DNA from: Thermodesulfovibrionia bacterium
Lineage (GTDB): Bacteria > Nitrospirota > Thermodesulfovibrionia > JACRGW01
NCBI GenBank assembly: GCA_919902995.1
Contig: CAKKSD010000039.1
Span: 1 to 49,513, forward strand
Direction of reading: 5' to 3'
Length of the DNA stretch: 49,513 bases
The notes under the pieces were generated by a model. It saw nothing but the letters and a program-made list of their open reading frames with translations, did no database searches and was not told the DNA's origin. Positions 32,833 to 41,013 of the stretch are shown one piece after another (positions within the stretch are counted from its first letter, which is position 1; each line of letters opens with the position of its first letter). Both the position numbers and the translations under genes were made by a program.

Positions 32833-33198
32833 ATGCAAGAAAAAAAAATACTGATTGTAGATGACTCCCAGCATACAAGGAAATCGCTTAAGGATATACT
32901 CGAAAAGAATAACTTTAATGTTGTCGGTGAAGCGACAAGTGGTGCAGAGGCGATAAAGCTCTTCAACAGTCTCTCTCCTGACATGGTAGTTCTCGATATA
33001 ATTATGCCACAGCTTGGTGGCATCGAGACCCTCAGAATGCTCCGCTCACTGAATAAGGATGTGAAAATTATAATGGTTAGTGCCCTCGATTCGATTGACA
33101 GAGTAAGGGAATGCATGAAGGCAGGTGCAAATCACTATATTTTAAAGCCCTTTGAAGAGTCGAAGATAATTGAGATTATCAAAAAATTTACAGACTGA
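32833..33198 (+). CDS. Single-domain (CheY-like) response regulator
   Basis: 121 residues, only a receiver domain: acidic pocket IVDDSQ (8-13), phosphoacceptor Asp 55 in VVLDIIMP, Ser/Thr switch near 82-83 (MVSALD) and Lys 105 in ILKPF. It carries the signal without an output domain. The start lies 3 nt after the ATPase stop, so the pair probably functions together in motility or secretion control. Confidence 0.92.
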   Translation: MQEKKILIVDDSQHTRKSLKDILEKNNFNVVGEATSGAEAIKLFNSLSPDMVVLDIIMPQLGGIETLRMLRSLNKDVKIIMVSALDSIDRVRECMKAGANHYILKPFEESKIIEIIKKFTD

Positions 33199-33259
33199 TA
33201 ATAAGGTAAATTCCTGATCAATCTTCAAAGAAAAATTTGGTAAGTCTCCTTATTTTTTA

Positions 33260-33288
33260 TTGACTTCCATTTGAATTTCTGTTATTTA
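33260..33288 (+). promoter_or_regulatory. Promoter of the tol operon
   Basis: TTGACT (33260-33265), 17 nt, TATTTA (33283-33288). The start would be near 33295, giving a leader of about 25 nt with AGAGAGG (33304-33310) ahead of the TTG start. Confidence 0.55.
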
Positions 33289-33319
33289 ATAATAACATTC
33301 TAAAGAGAGGTTTTATATT

Positions 33320-34063
33320 TTGAGTGGTTTTTTATCTCCCCTTCTCGGTGGTGAGAGGGGAAACATATTGGATCTCGTCTTTCACGCCGGGCTGGTTGTA
33401 AAATTAGTTCTTCTGCTCCTCCTCGTCTTCTCTACCGTCTCCTGGGCCATAATCTTTTATAAGTTCAAGCTTATCGGGAAGGCCCAGAAGGAATCAGAGA
33501 TGTTCTTAAGACTGTTCAGGAGGGGCAAGAGGCTGGATGCAGTCTTTAATTCCTCCAAGAATTTACTGAGAAGTCCACTCGCAAATATATTCAGGGCAGG
33601 TTATATCGAGTTGACCACCAAGCCTGAAGAGACATCAAATCCTGAATCCTCAGATCTAACAGCGATGAGCACAGATTTAGGTGGTATAGATAATATCAGC
33701 AGGGCACTAAACAGGGCCACGGCATCAGAGGTAACGAGGCTTGAGAAGGCTATCACCTTCTTGGCAACTACAGGAAGTACTACCCCTTTTATCGGCCTTT
33801 TCGGGACTGTCTGGGGGATAATGGATTCTTTCAGGGGAATAGGGGTTACCGGTTCTGCAAGTCTCGCTGTCGTAGCCCCGGGAATATCCGAGGCATTGGT
33901 AGCTACGGCAGCAGGCCTCGCAGCAGCCATACCTGCTGTTGTGGCATATAACTATTACCTCAACAGAATAAGGGTTCTTGAAACAGAGATGGATAATTTC
34001 TCACAGGAGTTTCTGAATATTATCGAGAGGAACTTCTTTAATGGATCCAGGAAAAAGGTATAA
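33320..34063 (+). CDS. tolQ: TolQ/ExbB-type proton channel protein
   Basis: Forms, with TolR, the proton-driven motor that energises the Tol-Pal envelope system. The 247-residue product has a first membrane helix about 24-46 and two more in the C-terminal half (GSTTPFIGLFGTVWGIMDSF and GISEALVATAAGLAAAIPAV), the signature of the MotA/TolQ/ExbB family. The start is TTG with AGAGAGG 9 nt upstream. The insert rich in Ser/Asp near residues 95-120 is longer than in Escherichia coli. tolR overlaps by 23 nt. Confidence 0.93.
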   Translation: MSGFLSPLLGGERGNILDLVFHAGLVVKLVLLLLLVFSTVSWAIIFYKFKLIGKAQKESEMFLRLFRRGKRLDAVFNSSKNLLRSPLANIFRAGYIELTTKPEETSNPESSDLTAMSTDLGGIDNISRALNRATASEVTRLEKAITFLATTGSTTPFIGLFGTVWGIMDSFRGIGVTGSASLAVVAPGISEALVATAAGLAAAIPAVVAYNYYLNRIRVLETEMDNFSQEFLNIIERNFFNGSRKKV

Positions 34064-34451
34064 GACTGCTCTCTCAGATATAAATGTCACCCCTCTTGTA
34101 GATGTGATGCTTGTTCTGCTGATCATATTTATGGTCACAGCCCCACTCATGCAGCAGGGTATTGATGTCAATCTCCCCAAGGCTAAAGGCAAAGAACTCC
34201 GAGCAGAAGAAGAAAGAATCATGGTGATAATAACAAAGGGAAACAAGATATATATAAATAAAAATTTTATAGAGCTTTCAGAACTCGGCAAAAAACTCCA
34301 GAGTATCTATGAACGGAGAACCGATAAAGAGGTCTTCCTGAAAGCGGACAAGGATGTCCCCTATGGATTCGTTGTAAGGGCTATGTCTGAGATAAGGAGT
34401 GCCGGGATAGAGAAGCTCGGAATGGTTACAGAACCCATCGAAAACAAATAA
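34041..34451 (+). CDS. tolR: TolR/ExbD-type motor protein
   Basis: 136 residues: one N-terminal membrane helix with the essential Asp (INVTPLVDVMLVLLIIFMVT, about 13-32) and a periplasmic domain (about 50-136) typical of TolR/ExbD. It works with TolQ as the proton-fuelled stator. The start lies inside the tolQ end, in a different frame; the tonB/tolA-like gene begins 11 nt after the stop. Confidence 0.93.
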   Translation: MDPGKRYKTALSDINVTPLVDVMLVLLIIFMVTAPLMQQGIDVNLPKAKGKELRAEEERIMVIITKGNKIYINKNFIELSELGKKLQSIYERRTDKEVFLKADKDVPYGFVVRAMSEIRSAGIEKLGMVTEPIENK

Positions 34452-34462
34452 CAAAGGTTGTA

Positions 34463-35179
34463 ATGACTGTATACAGAGAGGATCTAACCGGAGGACCAAC
34501 ACTTAGAGGCATGATACTCTACTCTTCAATCCTCCATCTCCTCCTCTTCTTCATCGCTGTTATGGGGCCTAAACTTTTCATGAAGACAAGGGTATTCTAC
34601 TCTCCTATTTATACTGTAAATCTTGTGAGTCTTGGAGAGAAAAAAGGTACTTTACCTTCTCCAGAACCCGTAAGGGAGGTTGCAAAAGAAAGACCTAAGG
34701 AGGTAGCACCAGAGGTGATTCCCCTTAAGAAGGAAGGTATATCGAGGATTAAGGATGCGATAAAGAGACTTGAGGCGTTAAGGGCGATAAGAGAAAAACA
34801 GAAGAAAACCACTACCGGTAATAACGCCCTTGTGTCGAAGGGTGGAACAGGGACGCCTGGTGCAAGGTCATCAGGAGTAGCAACGAAAGAGATTCTTGAT
34901 TTGAAATACAGGCTCTACTATAATATGATCTGGGAAAGGATCAGTAATGCCTGGGTTCTTCCTGAAGGGGTTACAAAGAGCAAAAACTTGGAGGCCATCG
35001 TTGCCTTAAAAATCAAACGGAATGGTACTATTGAAAACTACTGGATCGAAAAAGGATCGGGGAATACATATTTTGATCAGTCCGCAATCAGGGCAATAAA
35101 CAAGGCAAATCCCCTTCCGCCTTTACCTGAAGATTTCAGGGAAGAGATCTTTGAAGTAGGTGTGAGGTTCTATCCGTGA
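34463..35179 (+). CDS. TolA/TonB-like C-terminal domain protein
   Basis: 238 residues. A membrane helix near 16-38 is followed by a Lys/Glu/Pro-rich helical stalk (about 50-140), shorter than in E. coli TolA. The TonB C-terminal domain follows (about 150-238; LYYNMIWERISNAWVLPEG, AIVALKIKRNGTIENYWIEK, AIRAINKANPLPPLP). Position between tolR and tolB makes a TolA role most likely, reaching from the motor to Pal/TolB. It overlaps the tolB GTG by 4 nt. Confidence 0.88.
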   Translation: MTVYREDLTGGPTLRGMILYSSILHLLLFFIAVMGPKLFMKTRVFYSPIYTVNLVSLGEKKGTLPSPEPVREVAKERPKEVAPEVIPLKKEGISRIKDAIKRLEALRAIREKQKKTTTGNNALVSKGGTGTPGARSSGVATKEILDLKYRLYYNMIWERISNAWVLPEGVTKSKNLEAIVALKIKRNGTIENYWIEKGSGNTYFDQSAIRAINKANPLPPLPEDFREEIFEVGVRFYP

Positions 35180-36513
35180 TTAGAAAGTTCAGAGTTCAGA
35201 GTTTAGAGTTCAGAGTGTTAGTCTTTATCCTTTCACTATTCACTATTTACTACTCACTATTCACTGAAGTTCAGGCCAAAATCTATATTGACATAAATGC
35301 CCCATCATTCAGGAGGATTCCTATAGCAGTCACAGAGTTCAAAAATCTTGGTACGGCACCTGATCGGGAAGGCCATAGCCAGAAGATGACAGAGGTCATT
35401 AAGAATAATCTCAATTTCACAGGTTTCTTTGAGCTTTTAAATCCAGCCTCCTTTATCGAAGATCCAAATAGAGCCGGGATTGCAGAGGAGAGTATTGATT
35501 TTAAAGATTGGGCTGCTATAGGTGCTGAGGCACTGATTAAAGGAGGGATCATCTTTGATGGTCAGAGGATTACAGTGGAGGCACGACTTTTTGATGTCTT
35601 TCAGGGGAGAATGATAACAGGAAAGAGATATACAGGAGATGTGAAGGATTTCAGGAAGATTGCCCATAATTTTTCTAATGAAATAGTTAAGAGCTTTACA
35701 GGAGAAGAAGGGATATTTGAGACAAGCATCGCCTTAATTTCTAATAGTATTGGTGCAAAAGAGATCTATGTAATGGATTATGATGGGTATAACATAAGAA
35801 GGATGACAAATAGTGGATCATTAAACCTTTCCCCGAACTGGTCACCTGACGGTTCAAAGATCGCTTTTTCTTCGGTGAGGGGGAGGAGTTGGTGGTTATA
35901 TACTATAGATTTGAAGACAAAGGAGGAAAAAAGGTTAACATTACAGAGGGGGTTAAATATAAGCCCCTCCTTCTCACCTAACGGAGACAAGTTAGCCTTT
36001 GCATACAGTAAGGAGGGAAATTCCGATATATATATAATGGAAGGTAACAATATGAGGAGGATTACTAATCATGTTGCCATTGACATATCACCTTCATGGT
36101 CTCCTGACGGGAAGAATATAGCATTTGTCTCTGACAGGGGTGGAAGCCCTCAGATATATATAATGGATAGTAATGGAGAAGGGGTAAGAAGAATAACCTT
36201 TGAGGGGAATTACAATGTCTCCCCATCATGGTCTCCAAGAGGGGACAGGATTGTCTTTGCATCAAGGAGAGGCGGGAAATTCGAAATCTGCACTATAAAC
36301 CCGGATGGTTCAGATCTCCAGCAGTTAACGTATGAAGGCAATAACGAAAATCCTTCCTGGTCTCCTGATGGTAGATATATAGTCTTCAGTTCGAGGAGGG
36401 ATGGAGGTACCGGCATTTATTCTATGAGGGCAAATGGCGAAAACCAGCGATTGATTACCTCCAAAGGAGTAACTGCTATAAATCCGGCTTGGTCACCTCG
36501 GACGAGAGAATAA
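35176..36513 (+). CDS. tolB: Tol-Pal system protein TolB
   Basis: Periplasmic protein that binds Pal and TolA. The 445-residue product has an N-terminal signal, a TolB N-terminal domain (about 35-175; RIPIAVTEFKNLG, KGGIIFDGQRITVEARLFD) and a C-terminal beta propeller built from six WD40-like PD40 repeats with recurrent SPxWSPDGxxIAFxS. The unusual part is the signal region: its DNA is two runs of heptanucleotide repeats (35186-35220 and 35232-35266), which encode RVQSLEFRV and a hydrophobic LSLFTIYYSLFTE stretch. The start is GTG, overlapping the upstream gene. Confidence 0.93.
   Translation: MIRKFRVQSLEFRVLVFILSLFTIYYSLFTEVQAKIYIDINAPSFRRIPIAVTEFKNLGTAPDREGHSQKMTEVIKNNLNFTGFFELLNPASFIEDPNRAGIAEESIDFKDWAAIGAEALIKGGIIFDGQRITVEARLFDVFQGRMITGKRYTGDVKDFRKIAHNFSNEIVKSFTGEEGIFETSIALISNSIGAKEIYVMDYDGYNIRRMTNSGSLNLSPNWSPDGSKIAFSSVRGRSWWLYTIDLKTKEEKRLTLQRGLNISPSFSPNGDKLAFAYSKEGNSDIYIMEGNNMRRITNHVAIDISPSWSPDGKNIAFVSDRGGSPQIYIMDSNGEGVRRITFEGNYNVSPSWSPRGDRIVFASRRGGKFEICTINPDGSDLQQLTYEGNNENPSWSPDGRYIVFSSRRDGGTGIYSMRANGENQRLITSKGVTAINPAWSPRTRE
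35186..35266. repeat. Two heptanucleotide repeat tracts in the tolB signal-peptide region
   Basis: AGTTCAG, AGTTCAG, AGTTTAG, AGTTCAG, AGTGTTA (35186-35220), then 11 nt, then TCACTAT, TCACTAT, TTACTAC, TCACTAT, TCACTGA (35232-35266). Each has a period of 7 nt, so gain or loss of one unit would shift the reading frame. Confidence 0.85.
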
Positions 36514-36544
36514 TATAAAAAATAACAAGAGGAAGGAGGTGAAG

Positions 36545-37042
36545 ATGATGATCAGAAAAGGACTTTTCCTTTCAGCCGTTGTTGTAGTTATGAGTATATT
36601 TCTTTTCTCCAGCTGTGCAGAAAAGGAGGTAAAACCTGAAGCAAAACCAGAGGCCGTTGCTCCTAAAGAGAAGATGAAAGATGAGCTTCTGGCTAAGGTT
36701 GAGGAGACCCCAAAGCTACAGGATATCCACTTTGACTTTGATAAATACAATATAAGGGAGGATGCTAAGGCAACACTTATGAAAAATGCGGAGTGGCTCA
36801 AGAAAAATCCTGGAGTTAAGATTCAGGTAGAGGGCCATTGTGATGAACGGGGGGCTAATGACTATAACCTTGCACTCGGAGACAAAAGGGCAAAGAGTAC
36901 AAGGGACTATCTCTCATCCCTCGGGATTGATGGAGGGCGGATCTCCACAATAAGTTTCGGAGAGGAGAGACCCCAGGATCCGGGCCATAATGAAGCTGCC
37001 TGGGCAAAAAACAGAAGGGCACATTTTGTAATCCTGAAATAG
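36545..37042 (+). CDS. pal: Peptidoglycan-associated lipoprotein Pal
   Basis: Outer-membrane lipoprotein that binds peptidoglycan and Tol proteins. A lipobox (FSSC, Cys near residue 24) is followed by a Lys/Glu/Pro-rich linker. The OmpA/Pal peptidoglycan-binding domain lies at about 60-165 (DIHFDFDKYNIREDA, VEGHCDERGANDYNLALGDKR, ISFGEERPQ). A longer frame opens at GTG 36539, but AGGAGGT (36534-36540) sits on it, so the start is ATG 36545 or 36548. Position after tolB confirms the assignment. Confidence 0.95.
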   Translation: MMIRKGLFLSAVVVVMSIFLFSSCAEKEVKPEAKPEAVAPKEKMKDELLAKVEETPKLQDIHFDFDKYNIREDAKATLMKNAEWLKKNPGVKIQVEGHCDERGANDYNLALGDKRAKSTRDYLSSLGIDGGRISTISFGEERPQDPGHNEAAWAKNRRAHFVILK

Positions 37043-37071
37043 GATTCGATTCACATTTATTTCCCATGGGA

Positions 37072-37121
37072 TTCCCCCTTTTCCCCTTCAAAAATGGAGG
37101 GGGAGAGGGGGGAATTTTTAA
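37072..37121. repeat. G/C-run inverted repeat between pal and cpoB
   Basis: ATTCCCCCTTTTCCCC and its near-complement GGGGGAGAGGGGGGAAT flank a short loop, followed by TTTTTAAT on the plus strand. It could terminate or attenuate transcription after pal, but it also resembles a widespread intergenic repeat. The frame open through it is not likely to be the start of cpoB. Confidence 0.5.
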
Positions 37122-37132
37122 TAAAAGGTATC

Positions 37133-37948
37133 ATGAATATAAAATCATCTTTTTTATGGACGATGTCAGTTATTTTATTTACCCTTGGATGTGCTACAGG
37201 AGGTGATGTAACGAGGCTGAGGAATGATGTCCTTGGTCTTGAGAAGAAATACGAAGAGTCTATTCCTGAAATAAGAAAGAACCAGGCAGAGATAGGTGTA
37301 AAGATTGATACTTTACAGGTAGACCTTCAGGTCCTTACAGGCCGTTTTGAGGAAGGGAGATATCAGACTGAAAGGTCTTTAAAAGATGTGACTACCACAA
37401 AGGAAAACTACAGCCTCCAGATTAAGGAACTTGAAAATAGACTTAATAACCTTAAAGACCGTCTCAGCGCTATCGAGCATTCCTTGAATATCCAGCCAGC
37501 CTCATCACCAGAAACAAAGCAACCCCCCCCAGAGGTAAAAGAAGGAGAGAAGAAGAGTCCCGGAGATATCTATAAAGAGGCGTATGCAACGTTCAAGCAT
37601 GGAGAGATAGCGGTTGCGAGGGAGATGTTCAAGAGGTTTCTTAAGACCTATCCCAAGAGTGAATTTTCTGATAATGCCCTGTACTGGCTCGGGGAGTGTT
37701 ATTATGCAGAAAAGAACTATGAGGATGCCATCCTTTCATTCGAAGACCTTATAAAGAAGTTCCCAAAGAGCGATAAGGTCCCGAGGGCGATGCTTAAGCA
37801 GGGTTACTCCTTCTATGAGCTTGGTGATAAGGCCTCGGGCAAGCTTCTGATGGAGAGGGTTATAGAAAAGTTTCCGAAATCAGAAGAGGCCTCCCTTGCA
37901 AAAAAGAGACTTAAAGGAGTATCTAAACCCACCCAAAAGAAGAAATAA
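37133..37948 (+). CDS. cpoB: Tol-Pal cell-division coordinator CpoB (YbgF)
   Basis: Periplasmic TPR protein coordinating peptidoglycan synthesis with outer-membrane constriction through the Tol system. The product has a lipoprotein signal (LFTLGC) rather than a plain signal. A coiled-coil N-terminal half (about 25-115) follows, then a Pro-rich linker and three TPR repeats (about 145-265; AYATFKHGEIAVAREMFKRF, NALYWLGECYYAEKNYEDAI, KFPKSDKVPRAMLKQG). The open frame extends back to 37094 through the G-rich inverted repeat, but ATG 37133 with AAAGGT upstream gives a proper lipoprotein signal. Confidence 0.9.
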   Translation: MNIKSSFLWTMSVILFTLGCATGGDVTRLRNDVLGLEKKYEESIPEIRKNQAEIGVKIDTLQVDLQVLTGRFEEGRYQTERSLKDVTTTKENYSLQIKELENRLNNLKDRLSAIEHSLNIQPASSPETKQPPPEVKEGEKKSPGDIYKEAYATFKHGEIAVAREMFKRFLKTYPKSEFSDNALYWLGECYYAEKNYEDAILSFEDLIKKFPKSDKVPRAMLKQGYSFYELGDKASGKLLMERVIEKFPKSEEASLAKKRLKGVSKPTQKKK

Positions 37949-37950
37949 TA

Positions 37951-38943
37951 ATGATCGGGCCACTCCAGGATCAATTTGACAGAAAGATTGATTACATGCG
38001 GGTATCTGTCACAGACCGCTGTAATCTCAGATGTATCTACTGCATGCCTTCCGAAGGTGTAAAATTCATTGAGCATCACGAAATCCTGAGATATGAAGAG
38101 ATCCTGAGAATAGTGAGGGTAGCATCCAGGTTCGGGATTTCTAAGGTCAGAATTACAGGGGGGGAGCCTCTTATGAGGAGGGACATAGTGAGATTTATAG
38201 CGTCCCTTTCAGAAGTATCAGGTATAGAGGATATCAGCCTTACCACAAATGGTGTCCTCCTTAAGTTATACGCAGGAGATTTATTCAAAGCAGGACTGCA
38301 CAGGATCAATGTCAGCCTTGATTCACTTGATCCAGTAAAATATGAAAGTATTACCAGAGGAAATCACCTTTCTGATGTATGGGAGGGAATAGAAGAGGCA
38401 GAAAGGATCGGCCTTAAACCCATAAAGATAAATAACGTACCTATCAGAGGGTTCAATGATGATGAGATACTCGATTTTGCAATGCTTACAATAAAAAGAC
38501 CTATAGGCGTAAGATTTATTGAGTTTATGCCTATCGGGGCAAAAGAGATATGGGAGGAGAGGAAGTATATCTCTACAGAGGAGATAAAGAATAAGATACG
38601 GGTTCTGGGAGATCTAAAACCTGTTAATTCTGACAGGCAGGCAGGCCCTGCTGAAAATTACCGTCTTCCTGGGGCATCGGGTGTTATAGGATTTATAAGC
38701 CCTTTAAGCAATCACTTCTGTTCAACCTGTAACAGACTGAGGCTAACATCAGATGGAAAACTTAGACCCTGTCTCTTTTCAGAATCAGAGATAGACCTCA
38801 AGAACCCTATAAGGAACGGTTGTGATGATGACGAGATAGAGAGGCTTCTATGCCTTGCTGTTCAAATAAAACCGCAGGGACACAGGATAACTGAGAGAAT
38901 GCCATGCCGATTCCAGAGGACAATGTCGAAAATAGGGGGATAG
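37951..38943 (+). CDS. moaA: GTP 3',8-cyclase MoaA
   Basis: Radical SAM enzyme that starts molybdenum cofactor synthesis by cyclising GTP. The 330-residue product carries the SAM cluster motif CNLRCIYC (Cys 24, 28, 31), GGEPLMRRD, and the C-terminal second cluster FCSTCNRLRLTSDGKLRPC that binds GTP. The terminal MSKIGG matches the family end (usually MSxIGG, activated with MoaC), although the usual GG residues are not placed with certainty. Only moaA of the pathway is in the window. It follows cpoB by 2 nt, but is unlikely to share function. Confidence 0.94.
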   Translation: MIGPLQDQFDRKIDYMRVSVTDRCNLRCIYCMPSEGVKFIEHHEILRYEEILRIVRVASRFGISKVRITGGEPLMRRDIVRFIASLSEVSGIEDISLTTNGVLLKLYAGDLFKAGLHRINVSLDSLDPVKYESITRGNHLSDVWEGIEEAERIGLKPIKINNVPIRGFNDDEILDFAMLTIKRPIGVRFIEFMPIGAKEIWEERKYISTEEIKNKIRVLGDLKPVNSDRQAGPAENYRLPGASGVIGFISPLSNHFCSTCNRLRLTSDGKLRPCLFSESEIDLKNPIRNGCDDDEIERLLCLAVQIKPQGHRITERMPCRFQRTMSKIGG

Positions 38944-38952
38944 AAAGGGTAT

Positions 38953-39666
38953 ATGGATAACCAGGAAGATGGAAGAGAGAAAAGAAGGTTATTTGTTAAG
39001 AAAAGGGTTATTATCAACAACAGTATAGAGGCAAGTTCGATAGATATAAGCGAAGGTGGAATGTATATTTATACACCCCAGGTCTTTCAGATGGGATCAC
39101 TTATCGATATAACACTTTTCCTTAAAGATGAAGAACCACCACTTAGAGGTAAAGCAAAGATTCAACATGTCCACGAAGGTGTAGGTTTCGGAGTTATGTT
39201 CCTCGGTCTCCTTCCTGAGGAAAGAAAGAAATTAAAGGATTTTCTCCTTGAGCTCGATGAGAGCCCCTATGCTACAGAAAAGACATCTGTGAAAAAGATT
39301 CTCCTTATAGATGATTCTGATACTGCGAGAAGGATGTATAAGGGTGTCTTTATGACAGAAGGATACTTAGTAATAGAAGCGTCGAGTGGAGTGGAGGGTA
39401 TAAAAAGACTGAGGGAGGGTATTCCTGATCTGATAGTACTAGATCTCATTATGGAGGAGATGAATGGATATCAGTTCCTCCAGCTTGTGAGGGTAACCCC
39501 TGAATGGAAAGATATACCTGTTGTGGTTCTCACAGGAAGGATGACAACCGCCGAAATGGATAAGGTTTCTGCATTGGGGATTAGCGATTATCTCGTCAAA
39601 GCGACAACAACTCCAAAAAAACTCGCAGAGAAGGTGAATGACATTGTAAAAGGCATATCGAGATGA
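38953..39666 (+). CDS. PilZ-receiver fusion protein
   Basis: 237 residues. An N-terminal PilZ domain (about 5-100) has basic residues REKRRLFVKKRV and the second-motif DISEGGMYI, as in c-di-GMP-binding PilZ domains. A C-terminal receiver domain follows (about 112-235; acidic pocket LLIDDS, phosphoacceptor Asp in IVLDLIMEEMNG, Lys in LVKATTT). It could combine c-di-GMP binding and phosphorylation inputs, for example in motility or biofilm control. A small gene of unknown function follows after 8 nt. Confidence 0.88.
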   Translation: MDNQEDGREKRRLFVKKRVIINNSIEASSIDISEGGMYIYTPQVFQMGSLIDITLFLKDEEPPLRGKAKIQHVHEGVGFGVMFLGLLPEERKKLKDFLLELDESPYATEKTSVKKILLIDDSDTARRMYKGVFMTEGYLVIEASSGVEGIKRLREGIPDLIVLDLIMEEMNGYQFLQLVRVTPEWKDIPVVVLTGRMTTAEMDKVSALGISDYLVKATTTPKKLAEKVNDIVKGISR

Positions 39667-39674
39667 GGTAGAAA

Positions 39675-39926
39675 ATGCCGACAAAAGAAGAGATAGAAGA
39701 AGAGAATAAAAAGATCAGACATCTGAGGTTTATAATTGATTTTACGACAAATATCATAATGCAGACTGATACCCCTCTTTCTGAAGCCCAGAGAATGATA
39801 GAAGGAACAAGGAGATTTGCCACTACCTTATTTCCTGGGAAGGAAGAGGTCTATGATCTTATCTATAAACCCAGGTTCAGGAGGATTCTCTCAGAGAGAT
39901 ATGTCATACCCGGAAGTAGGGGTTGA
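39675..39926 (+). CDS. Small conserved protein of unknown function
   Basis: 83 residues, charged and mostly helical (KEEIEEENKKIRHLRFIIDF), with a middle QTDTPLSEAQRMIEGTRRFA and a basic C-terminus. No recognisable motif and no membrane segment. It begins 8 nt after the PilZ-receiver gene, so the two are likely co-transcribed. Confidence 0.55.
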   Translation: MPTKEEIEEENKKIRHLRFIIDFTTNIIMQTDTPLSEAQRMIEGTRRFATTLFPGKEEVYDLIYKPRFRRILSERYVIPGSRG

Positions 39927-39979
39927 CCTGGATTCAATAAATCTTCTCTAAGAGATATCTCAGGGGATATCAAAGGACT

Positions 39980-40960
39980 ATGGACTTTACTGGAAGGATC
40001 ATCGATTTGATGAAAAAGAATATGCAGTCCTTTATATCCGGTGAGGTACTGAGCAGGGAACTTGGGATAACAAGGTCAGCAGTATGGAAAAGGGTAAAGG
40101 GCCTCAGAACTCAGGGTTATATAATTGAGGCATCTCCATCTAAGGGTTACAGACTCTTATCTATCCCAGATATTCTTTCCTCAAAAGAAATAAAAGACTC
40201 CATAAATTGTTCAATTCAGATTATAGGAAAAGAGGTTTATGTCTTTCAGGAGATTGATTCCACAAACATAAAGGGAATGGAGTTAGGTGATAAGGGTTAC
40301 TCCGAGGGGACTATAATCCTGGCAGAAACTCAGAATATGGGAAAGGGCAGGCTCGGGAGAAGCTGGATATCTCCTAAGGGGAATATATATTTATCTGTAA
40401 TCTTGAGGCCTGATATACTCCCCTCCCAGGCTCCGTTGATAACCCTTATGGCAGCAGTAGCATCCGCTTCTGCTTTAAGAAATGCCTTTAATATAGGGGT
40501 ATATATAAAATGGCCAAACGATCTCCTTATAAATAGTAAGAAAGTAGGGGGGATACTCACAGAGATGAAGTCAGAGATAGAGAGAATAAACTATATTGTT
40601 CTCGGTATAGGGGTCAATGTGAATATGGATTCCTCATTATTCCCTCCTGATGTCAGGGTTAATGCTACAACCCTTAAGGAATCGGTCGGCAGGGAGCTGC
40701 CGAGGATAGAGGTTATTTCAGTTCTCTTGAAGGAATTGGATAAGTGGTATAAGATCTTTCTTAATAAAGGTTCCGGACCTGTATTCGATGAATGGCGAAG
40801 ACTGAGTCCGAGTCTCGGGAAAAGGATTAAGGTGATGTCTCTAAACAGGATTATTGAAGGGATTGCTGAGGGGTTAGATGATTATGGTGGACTTATTGTA
40901 AGGCTTGACGATGGCAAAACCGAAAAAGTAGTCTCAGGAGATGTGACAGTAATAAACTAA
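39980..40960 (+). CDS. birA: Biotin ligase/repressor BirA
   Basis: Attaches biotin to the biotin carboxyl carrier protein and, with its N-terminal winged helix, represses biotin genes. 326 residues: HTH (about 15-60; SGEVLSRELGITRSAVWKRV), catalytic domain with GKGRLGRSW (about 121-129), YIKWPNDL(L) and KVGGILTEM, and an SH3-like C-terminal domain (about 275-326). All key residues are intact. An AAAGGA site lies ahead of the ATG. Confidence 0.95.
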   Translation: MDFTGRIIDLMKKNMQSFISGEVLSRELGITRSAVWKRVKGLRTQGYIIEASPSKGYRLLSIPDILSSKEIKDSINCSIQIIGKEVYVFQEIDSTNIKGMELGDKGYSEGTIILAETQNMGKGRLGRSWISPKGNIYLSVILRPDILPSQAPLITLMAAVASASALRNAFNIGVYIKWPNDLLINSKKVGGILTEMKSEIERINYIVLGIGVNVNMDSSLFPPDVRVNATTLKESVGRELPRIEVISVLLKELDKWYKIFLNKGSGPVFDEWRRLSPSLGKRIKVMSLNRIIEGIAEGLDDYGGLIVRLDDGKTEKVVSGDVTVIN

Positions 40961-41013
40961 TTTTAAATTGCAAAATAGTAAATGCTAATTGACAATTTTA
41001 AAATGGGACTTTT

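Noticed and set aside
35186-35266. Short tandem repeats as a CRISPR array
   Set aside because: Units of 7 nt with no spacers and no cas genes; they are microsatellite-type repeats.
37094-37132. Upstream ATG extending cpoB by 13 residues
   Set aside because: The extension is made of a G-rich intergenic inverted repeat and would spoil the lipoprotein signal that begins cleanly at 37133.
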